Shown here: piece after piece, positions 1 to 11,207 of the stretch
Layout: every line of letters begins with the position of its first letter
Numbering within the stretch: position 1 is the stretch's first letter
DNA from: Clostridiales bacterium
GTDB lineage: Bacteria; Bacillota; Clostridia; Christensenellales; Aristaeellaceae
Assembly (NCBI GenBank): GCA_019420065.1
Contig: JAHZHX010000022.1
Location: 1 to 29,372 of the forward strand
Direction of reading: 5' to 3'
DNA length: 29,372 bases
The notes under the pieces: generated by a model
The model's database searches: none
What the model saw: only the letters and a program-made list of their open reading frames with translations
What the model was told of the DNA's origin: nothing
Made by a program: the position numbers and the translations under genes

Positions 1-198
1 GGCGGAGGTGATGGTGATACCACGCTCCTGCTCCTGCTCCATCCAGTCCATGGTGGCACTGCCGTCATGGGTCTCACCCAGCTTGTAGTTTACGCCTGTG
101 TAGTACAGGATACGCTCGGTGGTGGTGGTTTTGCCGGCGTCGATGTGTGCCATGATGCCTATATTACGCGTTTTCTCTAAGGATACATCTCTTGGCAT
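1..198 (-). CDS. fusA: Elongation factor G, N-terminal part (cut by window edge)
   Basis: EF-G is the GTPase that drives ribosomal translocation. Only the first 66 codons are visible; the gene runs out of the window at position 1. The G1/P-loop AHIDAGKTT is at residues 17-25, and the switch I motif RGITI is at 59-63, where the invariant Thr contacts Mg-GTP. The ATG at 198 is preceded by GGAGGG about 5 bases upstream. It is the third gene of the rpsL-rpsG-fusA (str) operon, 75 bases after rpsG, and is probably co-transcribed from the promoter ahead of rpsL. Nothing in the visible part departs from the family. Assignment is secure. Confidence 0.97.
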   Translation of the reverse strand, partial: MPRDVSLEKTRNIGIMAHIDAGKTTTTERILYYTGVNYKLGETHDGSATMDWMEQEQERGITITSA

Positions 199-273
199 AA
201 TGCCCTCCTAATAAGTTTGCGAATTCCATGCCCACAGGGGCAAAGAACAGTAAAAATGCAGTAGTCGCCGGAA

Positions 274-744
274 TTACCATCTGAAATGGGCAAAAGCCTT
301 GTTGGCCTCGGCCATCTTGTGGGTATCCTCGCGCTTCTTGCAGGCGCCGCCCTGGCCGTTCATAGCGTCCATGATCTCGCCAGCCAGTCTCTGAGCCATC
401 AGCTTTTCGCTGCGGTTGCGGCTATAGGTGGTCAGCCAACGCAGACCCAGGGTCTGACGGCGCTCAGGGCGTACCTCCATGGGTACCTGATAAGTGGCGC
501 CGCCGACACGGCGAGCCTTGATCTCCAGAACGGGCATGATGTTCTCCATCGCCTGCTCAAAAGCCTTCAGCGGGTCCTTGCCGGTCTTTTCCTTTACGAT
601 GTCAAATGCACCGTAGACGATCTTCTGTGCAACGCCCTTTTTGCCGTCCAGCATGATGTTATTGATCAGACGGGTGACCAGCTTGGAATTATAAAGCGGA
701 TCCGGCAGAACGTCGCGTCTTGCGATATTACCTCTTCTTGGCAC
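274..744 (-). CDS. rpsG: Small ribosomal subunit protein S7
   Basis: S7 is the primary assembly protein of the 30S head and contacts the E-site tRNA. The product is 156 residues, normal for the family, and starts PRRGNIARRDVLPDP, the conserved S7 beginning. I chose the GTG at 744 rather than an ATG six codons upstream. GTG is preceded by AAGGAGG at a spacing of about 7 bases, it gives the standard protein N-terminus, and the upstream ATG would put the ribosome binding site inside the coding region. It lies 123 bases after rpsL and 75 bases before fusA. In Escherichia coli S7 represses its operon by binding the rpsL-rpsG junction; whether the long junction here does this is not shown by the sequence. 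Confidence 0.97.
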   Translation of the reverse strand: MPRRGNIARRDVLPDPLYNSKLVTRLINNIMLDGKKGVAQKIVYGAFDIVKEKTGKDPLKAFEQAMENIMPVLEIKARRVGGATYQVPMEVRPERRQTLGLRWLTTYSRNRSEKLMAQRLAGEIMDAMNGQGGACKKREDTHKMAEANKAFAHFRW

Positions 745-867
745 TTCGCTTCCCTCCTTCATAATAAAATGAGATCTTCGGTACTCGAAAGTAAGTCCCC
801 ACTCCCGTCGGCCAGTCCAGAGGCTATGTTAAAAAGCCGTCTTTCTTGGCACTTATTACGGGTGTGA

Positions 868-1299
868 TTACTTCTTCGCGGCACCAGCCTTCTTAGGCCG
901 CTTGGCACCGTACTTACTACGGGCCTGGTTGCGGTTCTGGACGCCCTGGGTATCCAAAGTACCACGGATAATGTGGTAACGAACACCGGGAAGGTCCTTT
1001 ACACGACCGCCACGGATCAGAACAACGCTGTGCTCCTGCAGGTTATGGCCGATACCAGGAATGTAAGCGGTAGCCTCGATGCCGTTGGAAAGCCGTACTC
1101 TTGCTACTTTACGCAGCGCGGAGTTGGGCTTCTTGGGGGTAGAGGTACGGATAGCGGTGCAAACACCACGCTTTTGGGGAGAATTTTGATCGGTCATTAC
1201 ACGCTTCTTGGCATTCCAGCCCTTCAGCAGTGCAGGCGCGGTCGCCTTCTTCTCTACGGTTTCTCTGCCCTTGCGAACCAGTTGGTTAAAGGTTGGCAT
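868..1299 (-). CDS. rpsL: Small ribosomal subunit protein S12
   Basis: S12 sits at the decoding centre and controls translational accuracy. The 143-residue product carries PQKRGVC, TPKKPNSALRK and RVKDLPGVRYH, the core S12 motifs. The lysines changed in classic streptomycin-resistant mutants (in TPKKPNS and RVKDLP) have the wild-type identity. About 30 residues separate LVRK from PQKRG, against about 21 in E. coli; this insertion is typical of Firmicutes and supports the lineage call. The ATG at 1299 follows AAAGGAGG at 6 bases. It is the first gene of the rpsL-rpsG-fusA operon, with its own promoter about 115 bases upstream and a stem-loop in the leader. Confidence 0.98.
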   Translation of the reverse strand: MPTFNQLVRKGRETVEKKATAPALLKGWNAKKRVMTDQNSPQKRGVCTAIRTSTPKKPNSALRKVARVRLSNGIEATAYIPGIGHNLQEHSVVLIRGGRVKDLPGVRYHIIRGTLDTQGVQNRNQARSKYGAKRPKKAGAAKK

Positions 1300-1336
1300 G
1301 GTTGTCCTCCTTTCATCAAAAAGTATTTATTCATGG

Positions 1337-1366
1337 GCACAAACCCGGAGGGTTTCCGGGTTGTGC
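1337..1366 (-). other. Stem-loop in the rpsL operon leader
   Basis: Twelve base pairs with one bulged A (37-42 and 44-49 with 55-60 and 61-66, counted in the 1300s) close a 5-base loop. No T tract follows on either strand, so it does not look like an intrinsic terminator. It lies between the rpsL promoter and the rpsL start, so it would be in the mRNA leader. A role in attenuation or ribosomal-protein autoregulation is possible but not shown. Confidence 0.45.
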
Positions 1367-1412
1367 TTGCATGACGGATTCAGCTTGCGGAACAATGCCC
1401 GCCCAGTTAAAT

Positions 1413-1442
1413 ATTTTACCAAATTCCCCCCGGGATTGTCAA
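1413..1442 (-). promoter_or_regulatory. Promoter of rpsL-rpsG-fusA
   Basis: On the minus strand a perfect -35 TTGACA (1442-1437) is followed after 18 bases by TAAAAT (1418-1413), five of six matches to the -10 consensus. It lies in the 211-base gap between rpoC and rpsL and gives a leader of roughly 100 bases. It suggests the str operon is transcribed separately from rpoBC, although I see no clear terminator after rpoC, so read-through is also possible. Confidence 0.7.
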
Positions 1443-1510
1443 GCGGTGATTTGGATATTTTTCACCAACTTTACAGTCCCGTTTTGGGGAATTTGACTTT
1501 TTCTTTTTGC

Positions 1511-5161
<3,651 letters not shown>

Positions 5162-5179
5162 AGTTCTTCCCCTCCATCA

Positions 5180-8100
5180 TTAAAAATCAAATCCGTCGTC
5201 GTCCTCATCTTCGCTGCCGTCAAAGTCGGCATCGTCATAGGAATCGCTGTCCTCATCGGGGTTTTCCATGGTGTAGTTGTCCTCGATCTCGGAATCCACG
5301 GCTACATCGCTTTCATCGTAGTAGTCGCTGGCCATGGGCATGTTCTCGTCCTCATCGTAGGTCTGCTTGATGTCGATCTCCTCATTGTCCTTATCCAGGA
5401 TCTTGACATCCAGGCCCAGGGACTGCAGCTCCTTCACCATTACGCGGAACGCCTCGGGGATGCCGGGCGCCGGAATGTTCTGGCCCTTCACAATGGACTC
5501 AAACGCCTTCACACGGCCCACCACATCATCGGATTTCACGGTTAGGATCTCCTGCAGGGTGTAGGCAGCGCCGTAAGCCTCCAGCGCCCAAACCTCCATC
5601 TCACCAAAGCGCTGGCCGCCGAACTGCGCCTTACCACCCAGGGGCTGCTGGGTGACCAGGCTATACGGGCCAACGGAACGGGCATGGATCTTATCATCAA
5701 CCAAGTGATGCAGCTTGAGGTAGTACATATAGCCGACGGTAACACGGTTATCAAATTTCTCACCGGTACGGCCATCATAGACGACGCTCTTGCCGTCCTC
5801 AGGCAGCCCGGCCATCCGGAAGCACTCCCGGATATCCTCTTCGTGGGCGCCGTCGAAGACTGGGGTCATCACATGCCAGCCCAGGCGGCTGGCGGCCATG
5901 CCCAGGTGCACCTCCAGCACCTGGCCGATGTTCATACGGGAAGGAACGCCCAGGGGGTTCAGCACGATATCCAGCGGCGTGCCGTCGGGCAGGAAGGGCA
6001 TGTCCTCCTCGCGCATGATGCGGCTTACAACGCCCTTGTTGCCGTGGCGGCCTGCCATCTTGTCGCCAACGGAAATCTTTCTCTTCTGCGCGATATAGAC
6101 GCGCACCATTTTGTTCACGCCGGGGCTGAGCTCATCCTTGTTTTCACGGGTAAAGGTTTTTACGTCCACAATGATGCCGCCCTCGCCGTGAGGAACCTTC
6201 AGCGACGTATCGCGCACTTCACGCGCCTTTTCGCCAAAGATCGCGCGCAGCAGGCGCTCTTCAGGCGTCAGCTCGGTCTCGCCCTTGGGCGTTACCTTGC
6301 CAACCAGAATATCGCCCGAGCGCACCTCGGCGCCGATGCGGATCACGCCATCCTCATCCAGATCCTTGATCGCATCGTCGCCCACGTTGGGAATATCGCG
6401 GGTGATCTCTTCCGGCCCCAGCTTGGTCTCGCGGGCCTCGGACTCATATTCCTCGATATGAATGGAGGTATACATATCCTCTTTGACCAGGCGCTGGCTC
6501 AGCAAAACGGCATCCTCGTAGTTGTAGCCTTCCCAGGTCATGAAGCCGATCAGCGCGTTGCGGCCCAGGCCGATCTCACCGTTCTCGGTCGAGGGGCCGT
6601 CTGCCAGCAGATCGCCCACCTCGATACGCTCACCTTTATTGACGCGCGGGCGCTGATTGATACAGGTACCCTGGTTGGAACGGGTGAATTTCACCAGCTT
6701 GTACTGATGCAGCTCGCCGTTATCATCTTTGATGGTCACCTGGTCGGCCGCCACGCTGTCAACGACACCGGCGTGCTTGGACAGCGTTACCACGCCGGAA
6801 TCATGCGCGGCCTTGTATTCCATGCCTGTGCCGACAATCGGCGCTTCAGGAACCAGCAGGGGCACCGCCTGGCGCTGCATGTTGGAGCCCATCAGGGCGC
6901 GGTTCGCGTCATCGTTTTCCAGGAAGGGGATCATGGCCGTGGCTACCGACACCACCTGCTTGGGCGAAACGTCGATGTAGTCAACATGGCTGGCGGGAAC
7001 TTCTATGATCTCATCGCGCCAGCGTACGGTCACGCGCTCGTTCTGGAAGGTGTTGTCCGGATTGAGCGGCTCTTTCGCCTGACCAACGTTGTAGTTATCC
7101 TCTTCGTCGGCCGTCATGTAGACGATTTCGTCCGTCACCTGACCGTTTTCCTTGTTCACCTTACGATAAGGCGCTTCAATGAAGCCGTATTCATTGATAC
7201 GGGCATAGGTCGCCAGAGAGCCGATCAGACCGATGTTGGGGCCTTCAGGCGTTTCAATGGGGCAGATACGCGCATAGTGCGAATAGTGCACGTCGCGCAC
7301 TTCCATGCCGGCGCGGTCACGGTTCAGACCACCCGGGCCCAGCGCCGACAGACGGCGCTTATGCGTCAGCTCCGCCAGGGGGTTAGGCTGATCCATGAAC
7401 TGAGACAGCTGAGAGGAGCCGAAAAACTCCTTGATGGCCGCGCTGACGGGACGGATGTTAATCAGGTCGTTGGGCTTGACGTCGTTGGCGTCCTGGATGG
7501 CCATGCGCTCGCGCACAACGCGCTCCAGGCGGGTCAGACCGATGCGAACCTGATTCTGAAGCAGCTCGCCCACGCTGCGCAGGCGGCGGTTGCCCAGATG
7601 GTCAATATCGTCGGTCACGCCCACGCCGTAGGGCATGCCCAGCAGATAGCTCACGGACGCGGTAATGTCGTCCACCACGATATGCTTGGGCACCACGTTC
7701 TGAATGTTCTCGCGCACGGCGCGCTTGATCTCGTCAGGATCGGTCAGGCCCTCAATTGTTTTGAGCAGCGTGGGCAGATGCGCCATTTCATTGATGCCCG
7801 CCTCGCGGGGATCAAAGGGCAAATAGCCCGAAGCGTCGGCAAAGTTGTTGCCAAGCACGCGCACAACATGATCCTCGCACTGCAGATGGACCACGTTCAC
7901 GCCCGCGTTCTGAATTTCCAGCGCCTGCTGACGGGAAATGGTTTCGCCCTTGGAAGCCAGGATCTCGCCGCTGCGCGGGTCGATTACATCCTCCGCCGCA
8001 ACCTGGCCGCCAATGCGCGCCGCCACGCCCAGCTTTTTGTTGAATTTATAACGGCCCACACGCATCAGGTCATAGCGCTTGGGGTCAAAAAAGAGATTGT

Positions 8101-8869
8101 TCAGCAGTGTGCGCGCCCCTTCCACCGTCGGCGGCTCGCCGGGCTTCTGGCGCTTGTATATTTCAATCAGACCCTGATCCTGGGTCTTGGTGCTGTCGCT
8201 GTTTTCGATGGTGGCCAGCAGCCGCTCGTCCTCGCCCAGCAGGCCGATGATGTCCGCGTCGCTGCCATAGCCCAGCGCGCGCAGCAGCATGGTTATGGGC
8301 AGCTTGCGCGCGCGGTCGATACGCACCCACAGTCCGTCGTTGGAGTCGGTCTCATACTCCAGCCACGCGCCGCGGTTGGGGATGATCTGGGCGGCAAACA
8401 GCTGTTTTCCAACCTTGTCCACCGTCATGGAATAATACGCGCCCGGAGAACGCACCAGCTGGCTGACAATCACGCGCTCAGCGCCATTGATCACAAAAGT
8501 GCCATGCTCCGTCATCAGCGGGAAATCGCCCATGAATACTTCTGTTTCCTTGATTTCCCCGGTCTCCTTGTTCTTCAAACGAACAAACACCTTCAGCGGC
8601 GCGGCATACGTCAGGTCGCGCTCGCGGCAGCGTTCGATCGTGTTCTTGGGCGTGGAATCCAGCGAATAATCCACGAATTCCAGAATCAGATTACCGCTGT
8701 AATCAACAATCGGAGATACGTCGGCAAGCACCTCCCGCAGATCCTCCTGAAGGAACTTGCGGTAGGAGTTTTTCTGTACCTCGATCAGATTGGGCATGTC
8801 CAGAACTTCATCGATGCGCGAGAAGCTCATGCGCTTGCAATGCTTCCCCATTTGAACCTCGTGCACCAT
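5180..8869 (-). CDS. rpoB: RNA polymerase subunit beta
   Basis: The beta subunit of RNA polymerase, 1229 residues. The rifampicin-binding region (around 7320-7420) reads SQFMDQPNPLAELTHKRRLS; the positions equivalent to E. coli D516, H526 and S531 are wild type. I start at ATG 8869 because AAGGGGTGA lies 9 bases upstream; a TTG three codons earlier would touch that site. The C-terminus has an unusual acidic tail: the last 59 residues hold 28 Asp/Glu and no Lys or Arg. Codon and GCGC use change inside the gene near 6.1 kb (see findings). It is the first gene of rpoB-rpoC with its own promoter at about 9.0 kb. The ribosomal proteins L10 and L7/L12, normally just upstream, are absent here. Confidence 0.98.
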   Translation of the reverse strand: MVHEVQMGKHCKRMSFSRIDEVLDMPNLIEVQKNSYRKFLQEDLREVLADVSPIVDYSGNLILEFVDYSLDSTPKNTIERCRERDLTYAAPLKVFVRLKNKETGEIKETEVFMGDFPLMTEHGTFVINGAERVIVSQLVRSPGAYYSMTVDKVGKQLFAAQIIPNRGAWLEYETDSNDGLWVRIDRARKLPITMLLRALGYGSDADIIGLLGEDERLLATIENSDSTKTQDQGLIEIYKRQKPGEPPTVEGARTLLNNLFFDPKRYDLMRVGRYKFNKKLGVAARIGGQVAAEDVIDPRSGEILASKGETISRQQALEIQNAGVNVVHLQCEDHVVRVLGNNFADASGYLPFDPREAGINEMAHLPTLLKTIEGLTDPDEIKRAVRENIQNVVPKHIVVDDITASVSYLLGMPYGVGVTDDIDHLGNRRLRSVGELLQNQVRIGLTRLERVVRERMAIQDANDVKPNDLINIRPVSAAIKEFFGSSQLSQFMDQPNPLAELTHKRRLSALGPGGLNRDRAGMEVRDVHYSHYARICPIETPEGPNIGLIGSLATYARINEYGFIEAPYRKVNKENGQVTDEIVYMTADEEDNYNVGQAKEPLNPDNTFQNERVTVRWRDEIIEVPASHVDYIDVSPKQVVSVATAMIPFLENDDANRALMGSNMQRQAVPLLVPEAPIVGTGMEYKAAHDSGVVTLSKHAGVVDSVAADQVTIKDDNGELHQYKLVKFTRSNQGTCINQRPRVNKGERIEVGDLLADGPSTENGEIGLGRNALIGFMTWEGYNYEDAVLLSQRLVKEDMYTSIHIEEYESEARETKLGPEEITRDIPNVGDDAIKDLDEDGVIRIGAEVRSGDILVGKVTPKGETELTPEERLLRAIFGEKAREVRDTSLKVPHGEGGIIVDVKTFTRENKDELSPGVNKMVRVYIAQKRKISVGDKMAGRHGNKGVVSRIMREEDMPFLPDGTPLDIVLNPLGVPSRMNIGQVLEVHLGMAASRLGWHVMTPVFDGAHEEDIRECFRMAGLPEDGKSVVYDGRTGEKFDNRVTVGYMYYLKLHHLVDDKIHARSVGPYSLVTQQPLGGKAQFGGQRFGEMEVWALEAYGAAYTLQEILTVKSDDVVGRVKAFESIVKGQNIPAPGIPEAFRVMVKELQSLGLDVKILDKDNEEIDIKQTYDEDENMPMASDYYDESDVAVDSEIEDNYTMENPDEDSDSYDDADFDGSEDEDDDGFDF

Positions 8870-8944
8870 AAAAAGCAATCACCCCTTTACTGTTGCAACG
8901 CATATCGGCTGTGCGGTACGGCATTTTCGAATTGTTCTTTTTTT

Positions 8945-8964
8945 GTTCTTTTTTTCAAAAGAAC
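8945..8964 (-). other. Small A/T hairpin in the rpoB leader
   Basis: A perfect 8-bp stem (8945-8952 with 8957-8964) with a 4-base loop lies in the roughly 130-base rpoB leader. On the minus strand two adjacent copies of TCTTTTGAAA, 15 bases apart, precede and form part of it. The rest of the leader shows no recognisable riboswitch. Its role is unknown. Confidence 0.35.
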
Positions 8965-9008
8965 CTTTCAAAAGAGCCGAAAACCGGTATCTTACCAATA
9001 CTGGTGCA

Positions 9009-9038
9009 ATTATAGATGATAACACACAAAAAAGTCAA
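9009..9038 (-). promoter_or_regulatory. Promoter of rpoB-rpoC
   Basis: Minus strand: TTGACT (9038-9033), 18-base spacer, perfect TATAAT (9014-9009). A second TTGACA lies directly upstream (9044-9039), but its 24-base spacing to the same -10 is too long. It lies between the DUF523 terminator and rpoB, so rpoBC have a dedicated start with a leader of about 130 bases. Confidence 0.75.
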
Positions 9039-9077
9039 TGTCAAGGCCATTTTTTCGGAAAAAGCATGCAGGCGCAT

Positions 9078-9123
9078 AAAAAATCTGCGGACAGGCCGAT
9101 TTGCTTCCCCAACCTGTCCGCAG
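9078..9123 (-). terminator. Intrinsic terminator of deoD-DUF523
   Basis: On the minus strand an 11-bp perfect GC-rich stem (9123-9113 with 9095-9085) with a 17-base loop is followed by A and six T (9083-9078). It begins about 30 bases after the DUF523 stop and ends before the rpoB promoter, so it separates the two transcripts. Confidence 0.85.
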
Positions 9124-9153
9124 TACAGCGAATACCTCTGCATTTTTGCGGAT

Positions 9154-9618
9154 TTATGTCCTCGCCAATTTTCCATCATTGGATATTTCGTTTTGAAGAA
9201 GATACAGTTCATCCTCCCGGTAAACCGCGATTTTCCGCTGCCTGAGCAGCTCGCAAAGGACGCCGTCGCCCTCTCGCAGCGCGCCGGAAAACGTGCCGTC
9301 ATAAATCATGCCGCTTCCGCACATGGGACTGCGGGCCTTGAGCACGGCGCAGCCGCAGCGCATGATTTCGCAAAGCTTTGCCGCCTGCGCCGCCCCGCGC
9401 CGGTAATTGTCCGTCCGATCGCTGCCGTCGCAGCATATCACCCGTCCCTGCCGCCGCTCGCAGGGCGGACGGGGTGTTGGCAAGCCGCCCAGCTGTTCCG
9501 GGCATACGGGCACCAGCGTATGCCGCTCCGCCAGCCGCAGCGCTGCTTCGCATGCCTTGCTTTGACCGTCATACCGGCAGCCGATCCCCAGCAGACATGC
9601 GCTGATTAAGATCCGCAT
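9154..9618 (-). CDS. DUF523 family protein
   Basis: A 154-residue protein of the DUF523 family, whose function is not established. Family marks seen: ISACLLG near the start, then CRYDG, and KARSPMCGSGMIYDGTFSG in the second half. Conserved cysteines at residues 8 and 14 and in SPMCG could bind metal or a cluster, but that is inference. I start at ATG 9618 because it gives the canonical MRILISACLLG and lies one base after the deoD stop, with a GGAGA site inside the end of deoD; this indicates translational coupling. A terminator follows. A role connected with purine nucleosides is suggested only by the neighbour. Confidence 0.85.
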   Translation of the reverse strand: MRILISACLLGIGCRYDGQSKACEAALRLAERHTLVPVCPEQLGGLPTPRPPCERRQGRVICCDGSDRTDNYRRGAAQAAKLCEIMRCGCAVLKARSPMCGSGMIYDGTFSGALREGDGVLCELLRQRKIAVYREDELYLLQNEISNDGKLART

Positions 9619-9619
9619 T

Positions 9620-10327
9620 TCAGGCGATCTCCAGGGCAATTTCCATCATCTGAGTAAAGGTATTCTGGCGCGCATCGCTGTCCAGTTCCTCGCCGGTAAA
9701 CGGATTGTCCGAAATGGTCAGCAGCGCCAGCGCATTTTTGCCTGCATACGCGGCGTTCAGATACAGGGCATAAGCCTCCATCTCCACAGCCAGCACGCCC
9801 AGTTCGCGCAGCTTGCCCAGGGGAGCCGAAGCGTCGTAAAAGCAATCGGAGGAATACACCGGACCGACAGGCATATCAACGCCCATCCCGACCGCTTTGT
9901 CATAAGCGGCCTTGAGCAGCTTCCAGCTGGCGCAAGGAGCCAGATTTCCCTTAAAACCAAATTGCGCGCCGTAATCCGAATTGGAATATGCGCTCATGGC
10001 CGCAACCACGCTGCGCAGCTTCAGGTCGGGATGCAGCATCCCGGCAGAACCAATACGGATGATGTTTTCAACGCCATAAAAGTGAAACAGCTCATAGGAA
10101 TAAATACCAATAGAAGGAATGCCCATGCCCGAGGCCATCACCGACACTTTTTTTCCTTTGTATTCGCCGGTATAACCCTGCACGCCGCGCACATTATTAA
10201 CAAGGCGCACGTTGTCAAGATAGGTCTCCGCAATAAATCTGGCGCGCAGCGGATCACCGGGCATCAGCACCGTTCGGGCAAAATCCCCCGGCTGACAACC
10301 GATATGCGGAGTGGGTGTATTGCTCAT
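9620..10327 (-). CDS. deoD: Purine-nucleoside phosphorylase, DeoD type
   Basis: Splits purine (deoxy)nucleosides with phosphate into base and (deoxy)ribose-1-phosphate in the cytoplasm for salvage. The 235-residue product has the small hexameric-type layout: PTPHIGCQPGDFA at the start, LMPGDPLRA (phosphate site), IRIGSAG, and VEMEAYALY, where Met-Glu contact the ribose. The conserved Asp of ISDNPFTGEE near the end is the acid that protonates the base in this family. Start ATG 10327 has GGGAGG 8 bases upstream; an ATG two codons earlier would be only 2 bases from that site. It is driven by a near-consensus promoter and is coupled to the DUF523 gene. Confidence 0.95.
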   Translation of the reverse strand: MSNTPTPHIGCQPGDFARTVLMPGDPLRARFIAETYLDNVRLVNNVRGVQGYTGEYKGKKVSVMASGMGIPSIGIYSYELFHFYGVENIIRIGSAGMLHPDLKLRSVVAAMSAYSNSDYGAQFGFKGNLAPCASWKLLKAAYDKAVGMGVDMPVGPVYSSDCFYDASAPLGKLRELGVLAVEMEAYALYLNAAYAGKNALALLTISDNPFTGEELDSDARQNTFTQMMEIALEIA

Positions 10328-10366
10328 TTTCATTGCCTCCCGTCATATAAAATGGAATATAGCTTA

Positions 10367-10395
10367 ATTATACCGGATGCGCAATTCACCGTCAA
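10367..10395 (-). promoter_or_regulatory. Promoter of deoD
   Basis: Minus strand: TTGACG (10395-10390), 17-base spacer, perfect TATAAT (10372-10367). The -35 hexamer lies only 6 bases from the -35 of the divergent promoter of the SGNH gene, so one regulator or local supercoiling could affect both. Confidence 0.75.
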
Positions 10396-10401
10396 GCCGC
10401 C

Positions 10402-10430
10402 TTGCGAGGGGGGGGAATCTATGCTATAAT
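10402..10430 (+). promoter_or_regulatory. Promoter of the SGNH-FRG-GNAT-sulfatase genes, with G8 tract
   Basis: Plus strand: TTGCGA (10402-10407), 17-base spacer, perfect TATAAT (10425-10430) with an extended -10 TGC just before it. The first 8 bases of the spacer (10408-10415) are an uninterrupted run of G. A change in run length would alter the -35/-10 distance. Confidence 0.7.
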
Positions 10431-10460
10431 GAACCATCCCAACACTAAGGAGCAGTCCGT

Positions 10461-11183
10461 ATGAAGCGCATTTTATTTATCGGCAACAGCTTTACCTATG
10501 TCAACGATCTGCCCGCCACGCTTGCGGATATCGCCAACCGCGCCGGCTTCCCGCTGGAAGTACATAAGGTGGTCAAGGGCGGCTGGTATCTGAGCCGCTA
10601 TGCCAACCCCGAGGATGAGATGGGCCGCCTGCTGCGCGAGGAATATCCCAAGCAGGAATGGGACTATATCGTTTTGCAGGATCAAAGCCTGAATCCCGCC
10701 GCAAACCCGGAGGAATTCAGGGCGGCCGCCAGGGCGCTTTGCGGCATGATGCGCTGCAAGGAATCCTTTGTTTTTTATCAGACCTGGGCCTATACCGACG
10801 GCAGCGAGAAGCTGCGCTCCACCGGGCTTTCCTACCAGGAAATGCAGGAAAAACTGCAGTCCTCCTACCGTCAGGCCGCGCAGGAGAATCACGCGCTGCT
10901 TGCGCCCGTGGGCGATGCCTTCCGCCGCTGCTACGAGCTTTATCCAGACCTGGCGACGATCTCCGGCGATCAGTACCATCCCTCTCCGTGCGGTACCTAT
11001 CTGGCCGCATGCGTGTTTTTCGCCGTGCTGAGCGGGCAGAGTCCGCTTTGTCTGCCCGTACCGCTTGATATGGACGTGTCCTGGTTTGAAAAGAAGTTCC
11101 AGGTAACCATTCCTCATACGATTGCGGAAAAAGACGGCGCGATCCTGCGTCAAATCGCCCATGACGTTACCCTGGCCCCTTGA
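10461..11183 (+). CDS. SGNH-like hydrolase (DUF4886-like)
   Basis: A 240-residue protein with the SGNH/GDSL-type layout: block I FIGNSFT with the likely nucleophile Ser10, and the late GDQYHPSPCGTY block giving Asp170 and His173 of the catalytic triad. No signal peptide or membrane segment is visible, so it is probably cytoplasmic. Relatives act on esters or acetyl groups of carbohydrates, but the substrate here cannot be read from the sequence. AAGGAGC lies 8 bases before ATG 10461. It is the first gene of a four-gene plus-strand run that ends with a sulfatase, which makes a glycan-related role plausible. The DUF4886 label is from memory of the motif, not a search. Confidence 0.8.
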   Translation: MKRILFIGNSFTYVNDLPATLADIANRAGFPLEVHKVVKGGWYLSRYANPEDEMGRLLREEYPKQEWDYIVLQDQSLNPAANPEEFRAAARALCGMMRCKESFVFYQTWAYTDGSEKLRSTGLSYQEMQEKLQSSYRQAAQENHALLAPVGDAFRRCYELYPDLATISGDQYHPSPCGTYLAACVFFAVLSGQSPLCLPVPLDMDVSWFEKKFQVTIPHTIAEKDGAILRQIAHDVTLAP

Positions 11184-11207
11184 CCATCTCAAAACGAGGA
11201 TACCGCC

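Noticed and set aside
1337..1366. The rpsL leader stem-loop as a terminator of rpoC.
   Set aside because: It lies downstream of the rpsL promoter and has no T tract on the minus strand.
5684..9019. A very long open frame (over 1100 codons) on the plus strand, antisense to rpoB, and a similar one of about 470 codons opposite the start of rpsL and the end of rpoC (1208-2632).
   Set aside because: They mirror the codon bias of the rpo genes, have no ribosome binding site of note, and encode low-complexity sequence resembling no protein family. rpoB, rpoC and rpsL are certain on the other strand.
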